From Aestuariibius violaceus (lineage in GTDB: Bacteria > Pseudomonadota > Alphaproteobacteria > Rhodobacterales > Rhodobacteraceae), in contig NZ_JBFONT020000001.1 of the NCBI RefSeq assembly GCF_040779325.2, positions 1,336,888 to 1,400,887 on the forward strand: DNA of 64,000 nucleotides, given 5' to 3'. Of this stretch, positions 8,537-16,840 are shown piece after piece. Positions within the stretch are counted from its first letter, which is position 1. Each line of letters starts with the position of its first letter. A program made the position numbers and the translations under genes. A model generated the notes under the pieces. The model worked only from the letters and a program-made list of their open reading frames with translations. It had not been told where the DNA came from and did not search any database.

Positions 8537-9418
8537 TTACCCAATCGCCTCCACCACAGCCTCGCCCAGGGTCGCCGGGCTTTCGGCCACGGTGATCCCG
8601 GCGGCCTTCATCGCTTCGATCTTGCTCTCCGCGTCGCCCTTGCCGCCCGCGACGATGGCGCCCGCATGGCCCATGCGGCGGCCCGGAGGCGCCGTGCGGC
8701 CCGCGATGAAGCCTGCCGTCGGCTTGCCGCGGCCCGCCTTCGCCTCGTCGGCGAGGAACTGCGCGGCTTCCTCCTCGGCCGAGCCGCCGATCTCGCCGAT
8801 CATGATGATCGCCTCGGTCTCGTCATCGGCGAGGAACCATTCCAGCACATCGATATGCTCCGTCCCCTTGATCGGGTCGCCGCCGATGCCGACGCAGGTC
8901 GACTGGCCAAGGCCCACATCGGTCGTCTGCTTGACCGCCTCGTAGGTCAGCGTGCCGGAGCGTGAGACGACGCCGACCTTGCCGCGCTTGTGGATGTGGC
9001 CGGGCATGATCCCGATCTTGCAGGCATCGGGCGTGATGACGCCCGGGCAGTTCGGCCCGATCAGCGTTGTCTTCGATCCCTCGAGCGCCCGTTTCACCGT
9101 CATCATGTCGAGCACCGGGATGCCCTCGGTGATGCAGCAGACCAGCGGGATCTCCGCATCGATCGCCTCGAGGATCGAATCCGCGGCAAACGGCGGCGGC
9201 ACGTAGATGACCGAGGCCGTCGCGCCTGTCTTCTCCACCGCTTCGTGACACGAGTCGAAGACCGGCAGGCCCAGATGCTCGATCCCGCCCTTGCCGGGCG
9301 TCACGCCGCCCACCATCCGCGTGCCATAGGCGATCGCCTGTTCGGTATGGAACGTGCCTTGCGAGCCGGTGAGGCCCTGGCAGATCACCTTGGTGTCCTT
9401 GTCGACGAGAATGGCCAA
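8537..9418 (-). CDS. sucD: Succinyl-CoA synthetase alpha subunit
   Basis: Converts succinyl-CoA to succinate with substrate-level phosphorylation; forms a heteromer with SucC. 293 residues. The start is TTG at 9418 with AGGAG six bases upstream; LAILVDKDTKVICQG aligns with the E. coli SucD start, and no ATG fits. The CoA-binding Rossmann region is GLTGSQGTFH. The phosphorylated histidine lies in GHAGAIVAGGKG near residue 246. Separated from sucC by three small envelope-protein genes, which is unlike the direct sucCD junction of E. coli. Confidence 0.96.
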   Translation of the reverse strand: MAILVDKDTKVICQGLTGSQGTFHTEQAIAYGTRMVGGVTPGKGGIEHLGLPVFDSCHEAVEKTGATASVIYVPPPFAADSILEAIDAEIPLVCCITEGIPVLDMMTVKRALEGSKTTLIGPNCPGVITPDACKIGIMPGHIHKRGKVGVVSRSGTLTYEAVKQTTDVGLGQSTCVGIGGDPIKGTEHIDVLEWFLADDETEAIIMIGEIGGSAEEEAAQFLADEAKAGRGKPTAGFIAGRTAPPGRRMGHAGAIVAGGKGDAESKIEAMKAAGITVAESPATLGEAVVEAIG

Positions 9419-9473
9419 TGGAATCTCCTGTTTGCTTTCGTCTGCGGCTGCTAGCCGAGTTGCTGTTCTTCGT

Positions 9474-9935
9474 TCAAAAGATCGCTTGCGCGAAACCCAC
9501 ATTGGATCTGGTGCCGCCGCGAAGAGTGACGTCCAACTCAAGGCCTCTCTGCGCCAGAGTTTCACGTGTCAGCCTGCTGGCGGTGGTTATCTCTGCGGGG
9601 AATAGAGGTTCGGCATCGACCCGGCATTCATCCCGCCGGACGGTAACTCTGACCCTTGACCCACCAAGCGCGATCCGCGGGTTGTCCACCCGGATCAGAT
9701 ATCCGTTTCGAACTGGGGAGAAGCCTTGGCTGGCCAAGTTCGCCAGCGGTGCGTTCGACGTCTTGAATTCTGCACAGGCAATGACGCCAGAGCGAAATGC
9801 CATCTGCACATCTTCCGTAAAGAGCGGCTGCTGCCCGAAAGGGCCGGTGGCCACGTTTCCTTCGGCATCATAGGTGCTGCATCCGGCAATCAGGAATAGG
9901 GCTGCCGCGACGATCTGTTTTCCGAGAAGAGGCAT
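9474..9935 (-). CDS. Putative lipoprotein upstream of sucD
   Basis: 153 residues with a lipoprotein signal: VAAALFLIAGCSTYD gives a lipobox with Cys at about residue 19. The remainder is a beta-rich domain containing RSGVIACAEF and SRVRVTVRRDECRVD. GTG at 9938 is also possible, but ATG 9935 is better spaced from the AGAGGA ribosome site. It lies 55 bp before sucD on the same strand. Anchored in the inner or outer membrane; function unknown. Confidence 0.65.
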   Translation of the reverse strand: MPLLGKQIVAAALFLIAGCSTYDAEGNVATGPFGQQPLFTEDVQMAFRSGVIACAEFKTSNAPLANLASQGFSPVRNGYLIRVDNPRIALGGSRVRVTVRRDECRVDAEPLFPAEITTASRLTRETLAQRGLELDVTLRGGTRSNVGFAQAIF

Positions 9936-10071
9936 CACATCCTCTCGGTTCGCGTAACGTCTTCCGATCTCTGTGTCAGGCTCTCCGTCGCGATCACGTC
10001 GACATTGGACCTGTCGAGGATTTCTTTCCCCATCTTCGCAGTCTTCCTTTCAGATACAGAAAAGCGTTCCC

Positions 10072-10548
10072 TTACGACCCCGTCCCGATCTCGTAGGTCA
10101 GGATCAGGTCGTCGCCGCCTGCGGCCCGCTGATGGCCCATGGCGAAGGTCGTGCCGCCCTCTTCCCAGCGCCAGGTCTTGCCCTTGGCGCCTTCGACCGG
10201 GGTCATCCCGGGCATGGTGTCGGCATAGCTCTGCAGCATGTCGGTGATACGTTGGGCCTCGGCCTCGTCCTCAAGCGTGACGATCATCGTGCAGGAGGCG
10301 GTTCGTCCGTCGCCCATCAGAAAGACCGTTCGGGCCTCGTCGGGCGACACATAGGTCTTCATCCCGCCGATCCCCGGTTTGGTGTCATAGCCGAAGCGGT
10401 CGACGAAGATCTTGCCCGAGGCGAGAAGTCCCGCCGGATCGGGCGTTACGCAGGCCTCGCCCATCTCGGCAAGCGGATCACCGGCAGAGGCAAGGGTGGC
10501 GCCCGCCGCAAGCAGGGCGGGCGCAAGGGGAAGGAGAAGCGATCTCAC
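10072..10548 (-). CDS. Small secreted protein of unknown function
   Basis: 158 residues starting at GTG 10548, which overlaps the stop of the upstream lipoprotein gene (GTGA). Signal peptide MRSLLLPLAPALLAAGATLASA. The mature part has Cys in MGEACVTPD and a second in TASCTMIVTLED, paralleling the Cys layout of the two other secreted proteins in this operon. Periplasmic by inference; no family recognised. Confidence 0.65.
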   Translation of the reverse strand: MRSLLLPLAPALLAAGATLASAGDPLAEMGEACVTPDPAGLLASGKIFVDRFGYDTKPGIGGMKTYVSPDEARTVFLMGDGRTASCTMIVTLEDEAEAQRITDMLQSYADTMPGMTPVEGAKGKTWRWEEGGTTFAMGHQRAAGGDDLILTYEIGTGS

Positions 10549-10973
10549 GGAAGTCCTCTGATCGAGTAGTTGAACTTGCTGATCTCCCGCACGTCGCGGA
10601 ACTGGCCGCCCGGTGCGACCGAGGCCAGGGCCGCCTGGTTCACCGAAACGGGTTCGGGTGACGCCCAGACGAACGAGCAGATCGGGTTCGGAGAACTGGC
10701 AACCAGCGCGAACGAAAGGTCGTAGTCCACGTGGTAGTAGACGTTCTCTGACGTGTTCAGAATGAAGGTCGACTGCGCGAGCGCTGCCGGAATGGCACTC
10801 AGGTTGTTGCGATTGGCAACGCAGACGCTCTGGAACAATCGCGCTGCGCTGACGGCCGAAATGGGCCGGTCGCCGCCTTGAAATGTCGCCGAGGTGGTCA
10901 TGGTCGGCCCGGCCGGGGCACAGGCCGTGGCCAAGGCAAGAACGGACAATGCGATGGATTTGTGAAAGGTCAT
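10545..10973 (-). CDS. Putative small lipoprotein downstream of sucC
   Basis: 142 residues. The start is ATG 10973 with a GAAGGAA ribosome site; an upstream ATG at 11006 would add an unrelated arginine-rich leader. The signal ends LALATACAPAG, a lipobox-like site with Cys at about residue 18. The mature region includes SAARLFQSVCVANRNN and FILNTSENVYYH. Coupled to the next gene by GTGA. Function unknown. Confidence 0.6.
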   Translation of the reverse strand: MTFHKSIALSVLALATACAPAGPTMTTSATFQGGDRPISAVSAARLFQSVCVANRNNLSAIPAALAQSTFILNTSENVYYHVDYDLSFALVASSPNPICSFVWASPEPVSVNQAALASVAPGGQFRDVREISKFNYSIRGLP

Positions 10974-11310
10974 GAGACTATTCCTTCGGGGGACTGGTAT
11001 GAACAAAACCGTTCCCGAAATGGCCCATCGGTAGGGCGCGTTCGAGGATACGACGACGGCGCACAGCCTGTCCCCACAAACAAAGACCGCACCCGCCGGG
11101 GCAGAGTATTGAATAGATTAGTGATTCTGGCGAGTCCGGGTTTCCGGACATGGGTGCAATTCCTCACCATGCCGCCCGGCAGTGGCCAGGCGTGCAGGGC
11201 CACCGTTCGATCTGGCAAGGTCGTCCGGCCTTTGGCGATGGCGTAGGCGGCTCCGACGACGCCGGATGCCGCGACCATGACCGATCCTTGCGGATCGCCC
11301 GTTCGCGCCT
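10974..11310. other. Interval between the sucC hairpins and the next gene
   Basis: No confident gene. A minus-strand ORF at 10978-11151 (57 codons, starting MSGNPDSPES) has a GAGGAA ribosome-site match upstream but ends in unremarkable sequence. A longer frame beginning at the sucC stop (11365) runs through two hairpins and has atypical composition. Either could be noise. Confidence 0.3.
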
Positions 11311-11354
11311 CGAAAAGGTCCACAGGACCTTTTCGTCCGCGACACTGTCGCGGA
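11311..11354 (-). terminator. Two adjacent hairpins just after sucC
   Basis: CGAAAAGGTCC (11311-11321) pairs perfectly with 11325-11335 around ACA. Immediately next, TCCGCGAC (11336-11343) pairs with 11347-11354 around ACT. On the minus strand they lie 7-50 bases past the sucC stop. There is no long T-run, so they could attenuate, protect an mRNA 3' end or mark a processing site rather than be a simple terminator. Confidence 0.5.
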
Positions 11355-11361
11355 CCGGCGT

Positions 11362-12555
11362 TCACCCCTTCACCGCCTTCACGATCTTCTGCGCGCCGTC
11401 CTTCAGGTCGTCCGCCGCGATCACGTCCACGTCCGAGCCGTTGAGGATCTCTTTCCCCTTCTCGACATTTGTCCCTTCGAGCCGCACCACCAGCGGGACC
11501 TGAAGCCCGACCTCCTTGACCGCAGCGACCACGCCCTCGGCGATCACGTCGCAGCGCATGATGCCGCCGAAGATGTTGACGAGGATCCCCTTCACGTTCG
11601 GGTCCGACGTGATGATCTTGAAGGCTTCCGTCACCTTCTCTTTCGTGGCGCCGCCGCCCACGTCGAGGAAGTTCGCAGGTTCCGCCCCGTAAAGCTTGAT
11701 GATGTCCATCGTCGCCATGGCCAGGCCGGCGCCGTTCACCATGCAGCCGATCTCACCATCCAAAGCGATGTAGTTCAGATCGTATTTCGACGCGGCAAGC
11801 TCCTTGGGATCCTCCTCGGTCTCGTCGCGCAGCGCCAGGATGTCATCGTGCCGGTAGAGCGCGTTGCCGTCGAAGCCCATCTTGGCATCGAGGCACTTGA
11901 GGTCGCCCTTGTCGGTCACGATCAGCGGGTTGATCTCCAGCATCTCCATGTCTTTCTCGATGAAGAGCTTGTAGAGCGTGCCCATCAGCGCCACGCATTG
12001 CTTGACCTGCTGGCCTTCGAGGCCAAGCGCGAAGGCAATCCGGCGGCCGTGATAGGGCTGGTACCCCATCACGGGATCGACGCTGAACGACAGGATCTTC
12101 TCGGGCGTGCTGGCCGCGACCTCCTCGATATCCACGCCGCCTTCGGTCGAGCAGACGAAACCGACGCGCGAGGTCTGGCGGTCGACGAGCAGCGCAAGAT
12201 ACATCTCGCGCTCGATCTCCGATCCGTCCTCGATATAGATCCGGTTGACCTGCTTGCCGTCCGGGCCGGTCTGATGGGTCACCAATGTCCGGCCCAGCAT
12301 CCGCTTGGCCTCTTCGGCGGCCTCCTCGACCGACTTGGCCAGCCGCACGCCGCCCTTCTCGCCCGCATCGGCCTCCTTGAACGAGCCTTTGCCGCGGCCG
12401 CCCGCATGGATCTGCGCCTTGACGACCCAAAGCGGCCCGTCCAACCCGCCGGCCGCCGTCTTGGCCTCTTCCGCACGCAGAACCGCCCGCCCGTCAGAGA
12501 CCGGAGCGCCGTAGCTGCGCAGAAGGGCCTTGGCCTGATACTCGTGGATATTCAT
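11362..12555 (-). CDS. sucC: Succinyl-CoA synthetase beta subunit
   Basis: Partner of SucD; binds nucleotide with an ATP-grasp domain. 397 residues, the expected size (E. coli about 388). It starts MNIHEYQAKALLRSYG, the family signature, so the longer open frame upstream is discarded. GGRGKGSFKEAD is the ATP-grasp glycine-rich loop; EINPLIVTDKG and FLDVGGGATKE are conserved in SucC. It is the first suc gene of the cluster. The upstream 238 bp carry a double palindrome at 12673-12707, and two hairpins follow the gene. Confidence 0.97.
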   Translation of the reverse strand: MNIHEYQAKALLRSYGAPVSDGRAVLRAEEAKTAAGGLDGPLWVVKAQIHAGGRGKGSFKEADAGEKGGVRLAKSVEEAAEEAKRMLGRTLVTHQTGPDGKQVNRIYIEDGSEIEREMYLALLVDRQTSRVGFVCSTEGGVDIEEVAASTPEKILSFSVDPVMGYQPYHGRRIAFALGLEGQQVKQCVALMGTLYKLFIEKDMEMLEINPLIVTDKGDLKCLDAKMGFDGNALYRHDDILALRDETEEDPKELAASKYDLNYIALDGEIGCMVNGAGLAMATMDIIKLYGAEPANFLDVGGGATKEKVTEAFKIITSDPNVKGILVNIFGGIMRCDVIAEGVVAAVKEVGLQVPLVVRLEGTNVEKGKEILNGSDVDVIAADDLKDGAQKIVKAVKG

Positions 12556-12672
12556 GGATAAGACCTCGCTCTGATTCCCGTCCGGCGCCGCCCCGGGGCA
12601 ACGCGCCCCGATAAGCATAACCCGCCCCGGCGCGTCATGTGTAAAGGCGTCTTGCCGCAAGGAAAACCGACA

Positions 12673-12707
12673 TTTGTGATCACATGAAATCAGCGTGTGA
12701 TCACAAA
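12673..12707. promoter_or_regulatory. Double palindromic operator upstream of sucC
   Basis: TGTGATCACA occurs at 12675-12684 and again at 12696-12705. Each is a perfect 10-bp palindrome, with centres 21 bp apart (two helical turns). TTTGTGATCACA and TGTGATCACAAA together form a larger palindrome around an 11-base spacer. It lies about 120-150 bp before the sucC ATG. The pattern fits a cooperative dimeric regulator, perhaps GntR- or Crp-like, of the TCA genes. The regulator is not identifiable here. Confidence 0.65.
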
Positions 12708-12793
12708 ATGGGATCTCGTGGCGCGGCTGGCCCGTCAAGACATGGTTTCGATAACCTGCGCGGCGACTCGCCCGCCGCGGATGCCGGTATCCG

Positions 12794-13618
12794 TCAGCGC
12801 ACGGTCAGATCGGCCAGCCGCGCGCGCCAGCCCCGCCGCCAGCGCGACAGATCGGCGACATTCCTGCCCTTCAGCGTCACATCGCTTTCCAGCAGCTTCG
12901 CGATCCGCGCCAGCCGCCCGTGACCGACCAGCGTCGCCAGATCCGTCTCCTGCGGCATGTCCCGCCGAAGATGCTTGTGCAGCCGGTGCAGGTGCAGCAC
13001 GCGCGGGGCGGCGGCATAGCCCACCTTCATCGCATCGACCTGCCTCAGGCTGACGAGGTTGTATTCCACCGGAAGCGTCGCGATCCGCAGGTCGCTGTCA
13101 TAGAGCAGCTCGCGCAGCGGGATCTGGTCCTTCTTCTGCTCTGGCTCGGCCAGTGCGGCTTCGGTCTCTTCCCAGAGCTTCAGGATCGCCGGGCTCGTCT
13201 TCACGCCCATCACGCCGGAATTCATCTGCGGAAAGGCGGGCGGGACGCTCGACCGCCAAGACCGGGAGTTGAACTCATTCCCCCGCCGGTCCCCATGGGC
13301 GCCCGCGATGTCGAACCGGTCGAGCACGTCGAAGACGTCGGTCAGATCGGCCAAGGTGATGACGTCGGTGTCGACATAGATCGTCCGCTCGAACCGCGTC
13401 CTGCGCAGCGCCTCGAACTTGGGCCGGTGCCACGACCGCTCAAGCGGGACGATCCGGTCGAACGGCCCGGGGTCGAGCCCCTCTTCATCGGTGTAGAAAT
13501 CGATCAGCGCGTCCGGATGCACCTCCCGCAGGTATCGCCCGGCATGGAAGGCGATGGGCGCAAACCCCTCGCCGCTGGAAGCAAGGACAAAGCCGCGGGG
13601 TTCGGTTCGCTCGGTCAT
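12794..13618 (-). CDS. Putative nucleotide-sugar glycosyltransferase
   Basis: 274 residues resembling GT8-like or nucleotide-diphospho-sugar transferases. It has an N-terminal ASSGEGFAPIAFHAGRYL segment, TIYVDTDVITLADL containing the DxD metal/sugar-nucleotide site (about residue 87), and PQMNSGVMGVK, typical of the acceptor-side loop. No signal peptide or membrane segment. ATG 13618 has AGGCAGG upstream and is preferred over ATG 13630. It lies between mdh and sucC but has no evident role in the TCA cycle. Acceptor unknown. Confidence 0.7.
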   Translation of the reverse strand: MTERTEPRGFVLASSGEGFAPIAFHAGRYLREVHPDALIDFYTDEEGLDPGPFDRIVPLERSWHRPKFEALRRTRFERTIYVDTDVITLADLTDVFDVLDRFDIAGAHGDRRGNEFNSRSWRSSVPPAFPQMNSGVMGVKTSPAILKLWEETEAALAEPEQKKDQIPLRELLYDSDLRIATLPVEYNLVSLRQVDAMKVGYAAAPRVLHLHRLHKHLRRDMPQETDLATLVGHGRLARIAKLLESDVTLKGRNVADLSRWRRGWRARLADLTVR

Positions 13619-13762
13619 CACCTGCCTCATGCCGGTTTTCGGGCTGAGTGAAAAGAAGATTGCTGGTCCGGAATTGCAGATCGAAGGCGTGAAATGCGCT
13701 CAATCCAGGTTCGCCCACCAGTGTTTTTTCCGATGAGAGTGCAATCAGCCACCGGGCCGCTG

Positions 13763-14917
13763 TCAGAGCATATTTGGATCCGTTACGCCCACCACATCCG
13801 CCTTGCTCAGGTCACTCGGAGGAAAGTCGTCCTGATCGAGAGTTACGACACAGCAGTAACCATACCCCCAATTCAAACCTGTCAGAAGATCCGGCCAGAA
13901 ACAGAAGATGGGCAGGACGTCATCCTCCCGCCCCCAGGCTTTCAACTCGTCGGGAAAGGCACCGAACAGCCGATGAACCGGACCAGGGTCGCTGCCTTTG
14001 GCAACCATCCCCTCTCTTACGGCCAGCGGCAAGCTGGCATAGGTCTCAGCATCAGCGCGCAGCATGCTGTGAAGCTGGGCCATCACCGGTATGGCCAGGT
14101 TGAGGTGGTGTGCCTTGGCGTAGTCCGACAGCGCACCGCCCGCCCTGAGCGGTGCCGTAAGCTCTTCGAATGCAGCGGCGTCTGACGGGGACAAAGCATC
14201 CGAACGCTGGCCCTCCGCCCAAGCGCGAAGCCTGCCGGCCAAGGCTGCGGCGTCGGCCGATCCAGCGCGGATCGCTCTTATCTTGGCGTGGGTTTCGGCT
14301 TCTTCTTCGAGGGTGCGGCGGATGACCCAGTCTTCCCGCTCGGTCCTGCCGATGAACCAACGTCGAAACAGGGCGCGAGGCGAGAATTCCAGCTCATGGC
14401 GCCGCCACATCGCGGATGACAAGGCGCTGCCACGCAAGGCTTGCACCCGATTGCGTTCATTGCCGCAGAGCCCCTCGATCAAGGTGACGACATCGAAAAC
14501 CGTGCTCCACAGCCACGGCCGGTCGCCATAGGGCAGAAGGTTTACCAGATCCTCGCCGGTTCGAGGAGCACCCACGGCCTGATCTTCCAGTTCGCCAATG
14601 ATGAGGGCGCACCGTCTTCCCTGGCGCAGATCCTCCTCCTGCGCAGCATTGTCCGCATCGGACGGGGCGACGACGTGAATGATCGCTCCGCCATCCCGAT
14701 CGCGATCCAGAAAGATCGCCAGATGGCCATGGTCAGGAAGACCGTTGCCCGGTCGAAACCGGGCGACGTCGGCCAAATCGATCTGCGCGATGAAAGCGAG
14801 GTCGGGGTCGATCCGAGCGCCACCGAGGCTCGGGCGTCCGCCCGCCCAGCTTGACGTCAGGACGGCACTTCCATCCAGTTGTCGGGGCAGCGGGCGAAGC
14901 CCGAGAGGCGGGATCAC
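13763..14917 (-). CDS. DUF1963 (YwqG-like) protein
   Basis: 384 residues, cytoplasmic. It has the DUF1963 signature: PDLAFIAQIDLADVARF followed by LPDHGHLAIFLD, then a C-terminal FCFWPDLL...GYGYCCVVTLDQDDF. Function unknown; DUF1963 proteins often read as beta-rich sensors. The start is GTG 14917; the only in-frame codon upstream before a stop is non-initiating, and the mdh stop is 24 bp away. Same strand as mdh, so probably the same transcript. Confidence 0.75.
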   Translation of the reverse strand: MIPPLGLRPLPRQLDGSAVLTSSWAGGRPSLGGARIDPDLAFIAQIDLADVARFRPGNGLPDHGHLAIFLDRDRDGGAIIHVVAPSDADNAAQEEDLRQGRRCALIIGELEDQAVGAPRTGEDLVNLLPYGDRPWLWSTVFDVVTLIEGLCGNERNRVQALRGSALSSAMWRRHELEFSPRALFRRWFIGRTEREDWVIRRTLEEEAETHAKIRAIRAGSADAAALAGRLRAWAEGQRSDALSPSDAAAFEELTAPLRAGGALSDYAKAHHLNLAIPVMAQLHSMLRADAETYASLPLAVREGMVAKGSDPGPVHRLFGAFPDELKAWGREDDVLPIFCFWPDLLTGLNWGYGYCCVVTLDQDDFPPSDLSKADVVGVTDPNML

Positions 14918-14941
14918 GCGGAATGGTCGCCCGTCACGGCG

Positions 14942-15904
14942 TCACCCCAGCGACTCGTCGATCCCCTTGCAGGCCTCCACAAGGCCCTTCACGGCGCCGA
15001 CCGACTTGTCGAACATCGCCTGTTCGTCCTTCGACAGCGAGATCTCCACGATCCGCTCGATGCCGCCTGCGCCGATGACCGTCGGCACGCCGACGTAGAA
15101 CCCGTTCAGCCCGTAGGCGCCGTCGACATAGGCCGCGCAGGGCAGGACCCGCTTCTGGTCCTTCAGATAGCTTTCGGCCATCTGGATCGCGCTCGTGGCG
15201 GGCGCGTAATAGGCCGAGCCGTTGCCAAGCAGGCCCACGATCTCTGCCCCGCCGTCGCGGGTGCGCTGGACGATCGCGTCCAGCTTTTCCTGCGTCGTCC
15301 AGCCCATCTTGACCAGATCGGGCAGGGGAATGCCCGCAACCGTCGAATAGCGCGTCAGCGGCACCATCGTGTCGCCGTGGCCGCCAAGGACGAAGGCGGT
15401 GACGTCCTTCATCGACACGCCGAATTCATCGGCCAGGAAGTGCCGGAACCGTGCGCTGTCGAGCACGCCGGCCATCCCGCAGACCTTGGCGTGCGGCAGG
15501 CCCGAGAACTCCCGCAGGGCCCAGACCATCGCATCCAGAGGATTGGTGATGCAGATCACGAAGGCATCGGGCGCGTTCGCCCGGATCCCCTCGCCCACGG
15601 CTTTCATGACCTTGAGGTTGATGCCCAGCAGGTCGTCACGGCTCATCCCCGGCTTGCGGGGGACACCGGCCGTGACGATGCAGACATCGGCGCCTGCGAT
15701 ATCGGCGTAGTCGGTCGTGCCCTTCAGGGATGCGTCGAACCCCTCCACCGGGCCCGACTCGGCGATATCGAGCGACTTGCCCTGCGGTGTGCCGTCCTGG
15801 ATGTCGAAGAGGATGACATCCCCCAACTCCTTGATCGCGGCGAGATGGGCCAGCGTGCCGCCGATCTGGCCGGCACCGATGAGAGCGATTTTGGGACGTG
15901 CCAT
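14942..15904 (-). CDS. mdh: Malate dehydrogenase
   Basis: NAD-dependent oxidation of malate to oxaloacetate. 320 residues, the size of alphaproteobacterial (LDH-like) MDH. MARPKIALIGAGQIGG is the start and the GxGxxG nucleotide-binding loop; VTAGVPRKPGMSRDDL contains the substrate-binding arginines; VLGGHGDTMVPL contains the catalytic histidine. Upstream in-frame sequence is not MDH-like. Grouped with sucCDAB on the same strand, as in other Rhodobacteraceae. Confidence 0.97.
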   Translation of the reverse strand: MARPKIALIGAGQIGGTLAHLAAIKELGDVILFDIQDGTPQGKSLDIAESGPVEGFDASLKGTTDYADIAGADVCIVTAGVPRKPGMSRDDLLGINLKVMKAVGEGIRANAPDAFVICITNPLDAMVWALREFSGLPHAKVCGMAGVLDSARFRHFLADEFGVSMKDVTAFVLGGHGDTMVPLTRYSTVAGIPLPDLVKMGWTTQEKLDAIVQRTRDGGAEIVGLLGNGSAYYAPATSAIQMAESYLKDQKRVLPCAAYVDGAYGLNGFYVGVPTVIGAGGIERIVEISLSKDEQAMFDKSVGAVKGLVEACKGIDESLG

Positions 15905-15990
15905 CGAAGGGTCTCCACTTGGCTTGAAGTCGCGGGGAGGCCTACCGCCTCGCCCCGGTGCGCGCAAGGCGGGAACCGTCCGGAAATGGC

Positions 15991-16734
15991 TCAGGCGCGG
16001 GCGTCGTCCATGATCCGGCGCATCTCCTTGATGGCGGGATCGAGCCCGCGGAAGATCGCCTCGCCGATCAGAAAGTGCCCGATATTCAGCTCCCGCACCT
16101 GCGGCAGGGCGGCGACCGGGGCCACCGTGTCGTAGGTCAGACCGTGGCCCGCATGGACCTCCAGCCCCAGATCATCGGCAAAAGCGGCCATCTCGGTCAG
16201 CTTGCCAAGCTCCTGATCTCGCTCGGAAAAACGCTCTTCCGCATGAGCGTCGCAATAGGCGCCGGTATGCAGCTCGATCACCTCAGCCCCGATCCGGTGG
16301 GCGGCCTCGATTTGGCGCTTGTCGGCGGCGATGAAGATCGACACCCGGCAGCCCGCATCGCGCAGGGGGGCGATGAAATGGGCCAGCCGGTTCTCGTCCT
16401 TGGCGACTTCCAGCCCGCCTTCGGTCGTCCGCTCCTCACGCCGCTCGGGCACGAGGCACACCGCATGGGGGACATGGCGCAGGGCAATCGCCTGCATCTC
16501 GTCCGTCGCCGCCATCTCGAAGTTCAAGGGTGTCGAGAGCGTCTCCATCAAGGCCTCGATATCGGTGTCGGAGATATGCCGCCGGTCCTCCCGCAGATGG
16601 GCGGTGATCCCGTCCGCCCCGGCCTCTTCCGCCAGCTTGGCGGCGCGCACCGGGTCGGGCACCGCCCCGCCGCGGGCATTCCGGACGGTGGCGACATGGT
16701 CGATATTGACGCCGAGGCGAAGATGATCGGGCAT
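15991..16734 (-). CDS. pdxJ: Pyridoxine 5'-phosphate synthase
   Basis: Condenses 3-amino-2-oxopropyl phosphate with 1-deoxyxylulose 5-phosphate in vitamin B6 synthesis. 247 residues, a TIM barrel starting LRLGVNIDHVATVRNARGG, the family signature. GADGITAHLREDRRHI, VIELHTGAYC and LNIGHFLIGEA contain the phosphate/substrate loops. ATG 16734 has AGAGAGG nine bases upstream; an ATG three codons earlier is too close to that site. Downstream of DUF2062, rsh and rpoZ on the same strand. Confidence 0.96.
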   Translation of the reverse strand: MPDHLRLGVNIDHVATVRNARGGAVPDPVRAAKLAEEAGADGITAHLREDRRHISDTDIEALMETLSTPLNFEMAATDEMQAIALRHVPHAVCLVPERREERTTEGGLEVAKDENRLAHFIAPLRDAGCRVSIFIAADKRQIEAAHRIGAEVIELHTGAYCDAHAEERFSERDQELGKLTEMAAFADDLGLEVHAGHGLTYDTVAPVAALPQVRELNIGHFLIGEAIFRGLDPAIKEMRRIMDDARA

Positions 16735-16840
16735 GGTGGGCATCCTCTCTGTCCGGGCTCTGTTTCCGGGTCGAGCTTTGCCGGGCCGCGGCGGCCGGGG
16801 CAATCCCCTGATCGCGCAAGACCCCGGGGCTGTCAGAGGG

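Noticed and set aside
10970..11365. 131-codon frame starting on the sucC stop (GTGA)
   Set aside because: The overlap looks like coupling, but the frame runs through two perfect hairpins and has no signal, motif or typical composition.
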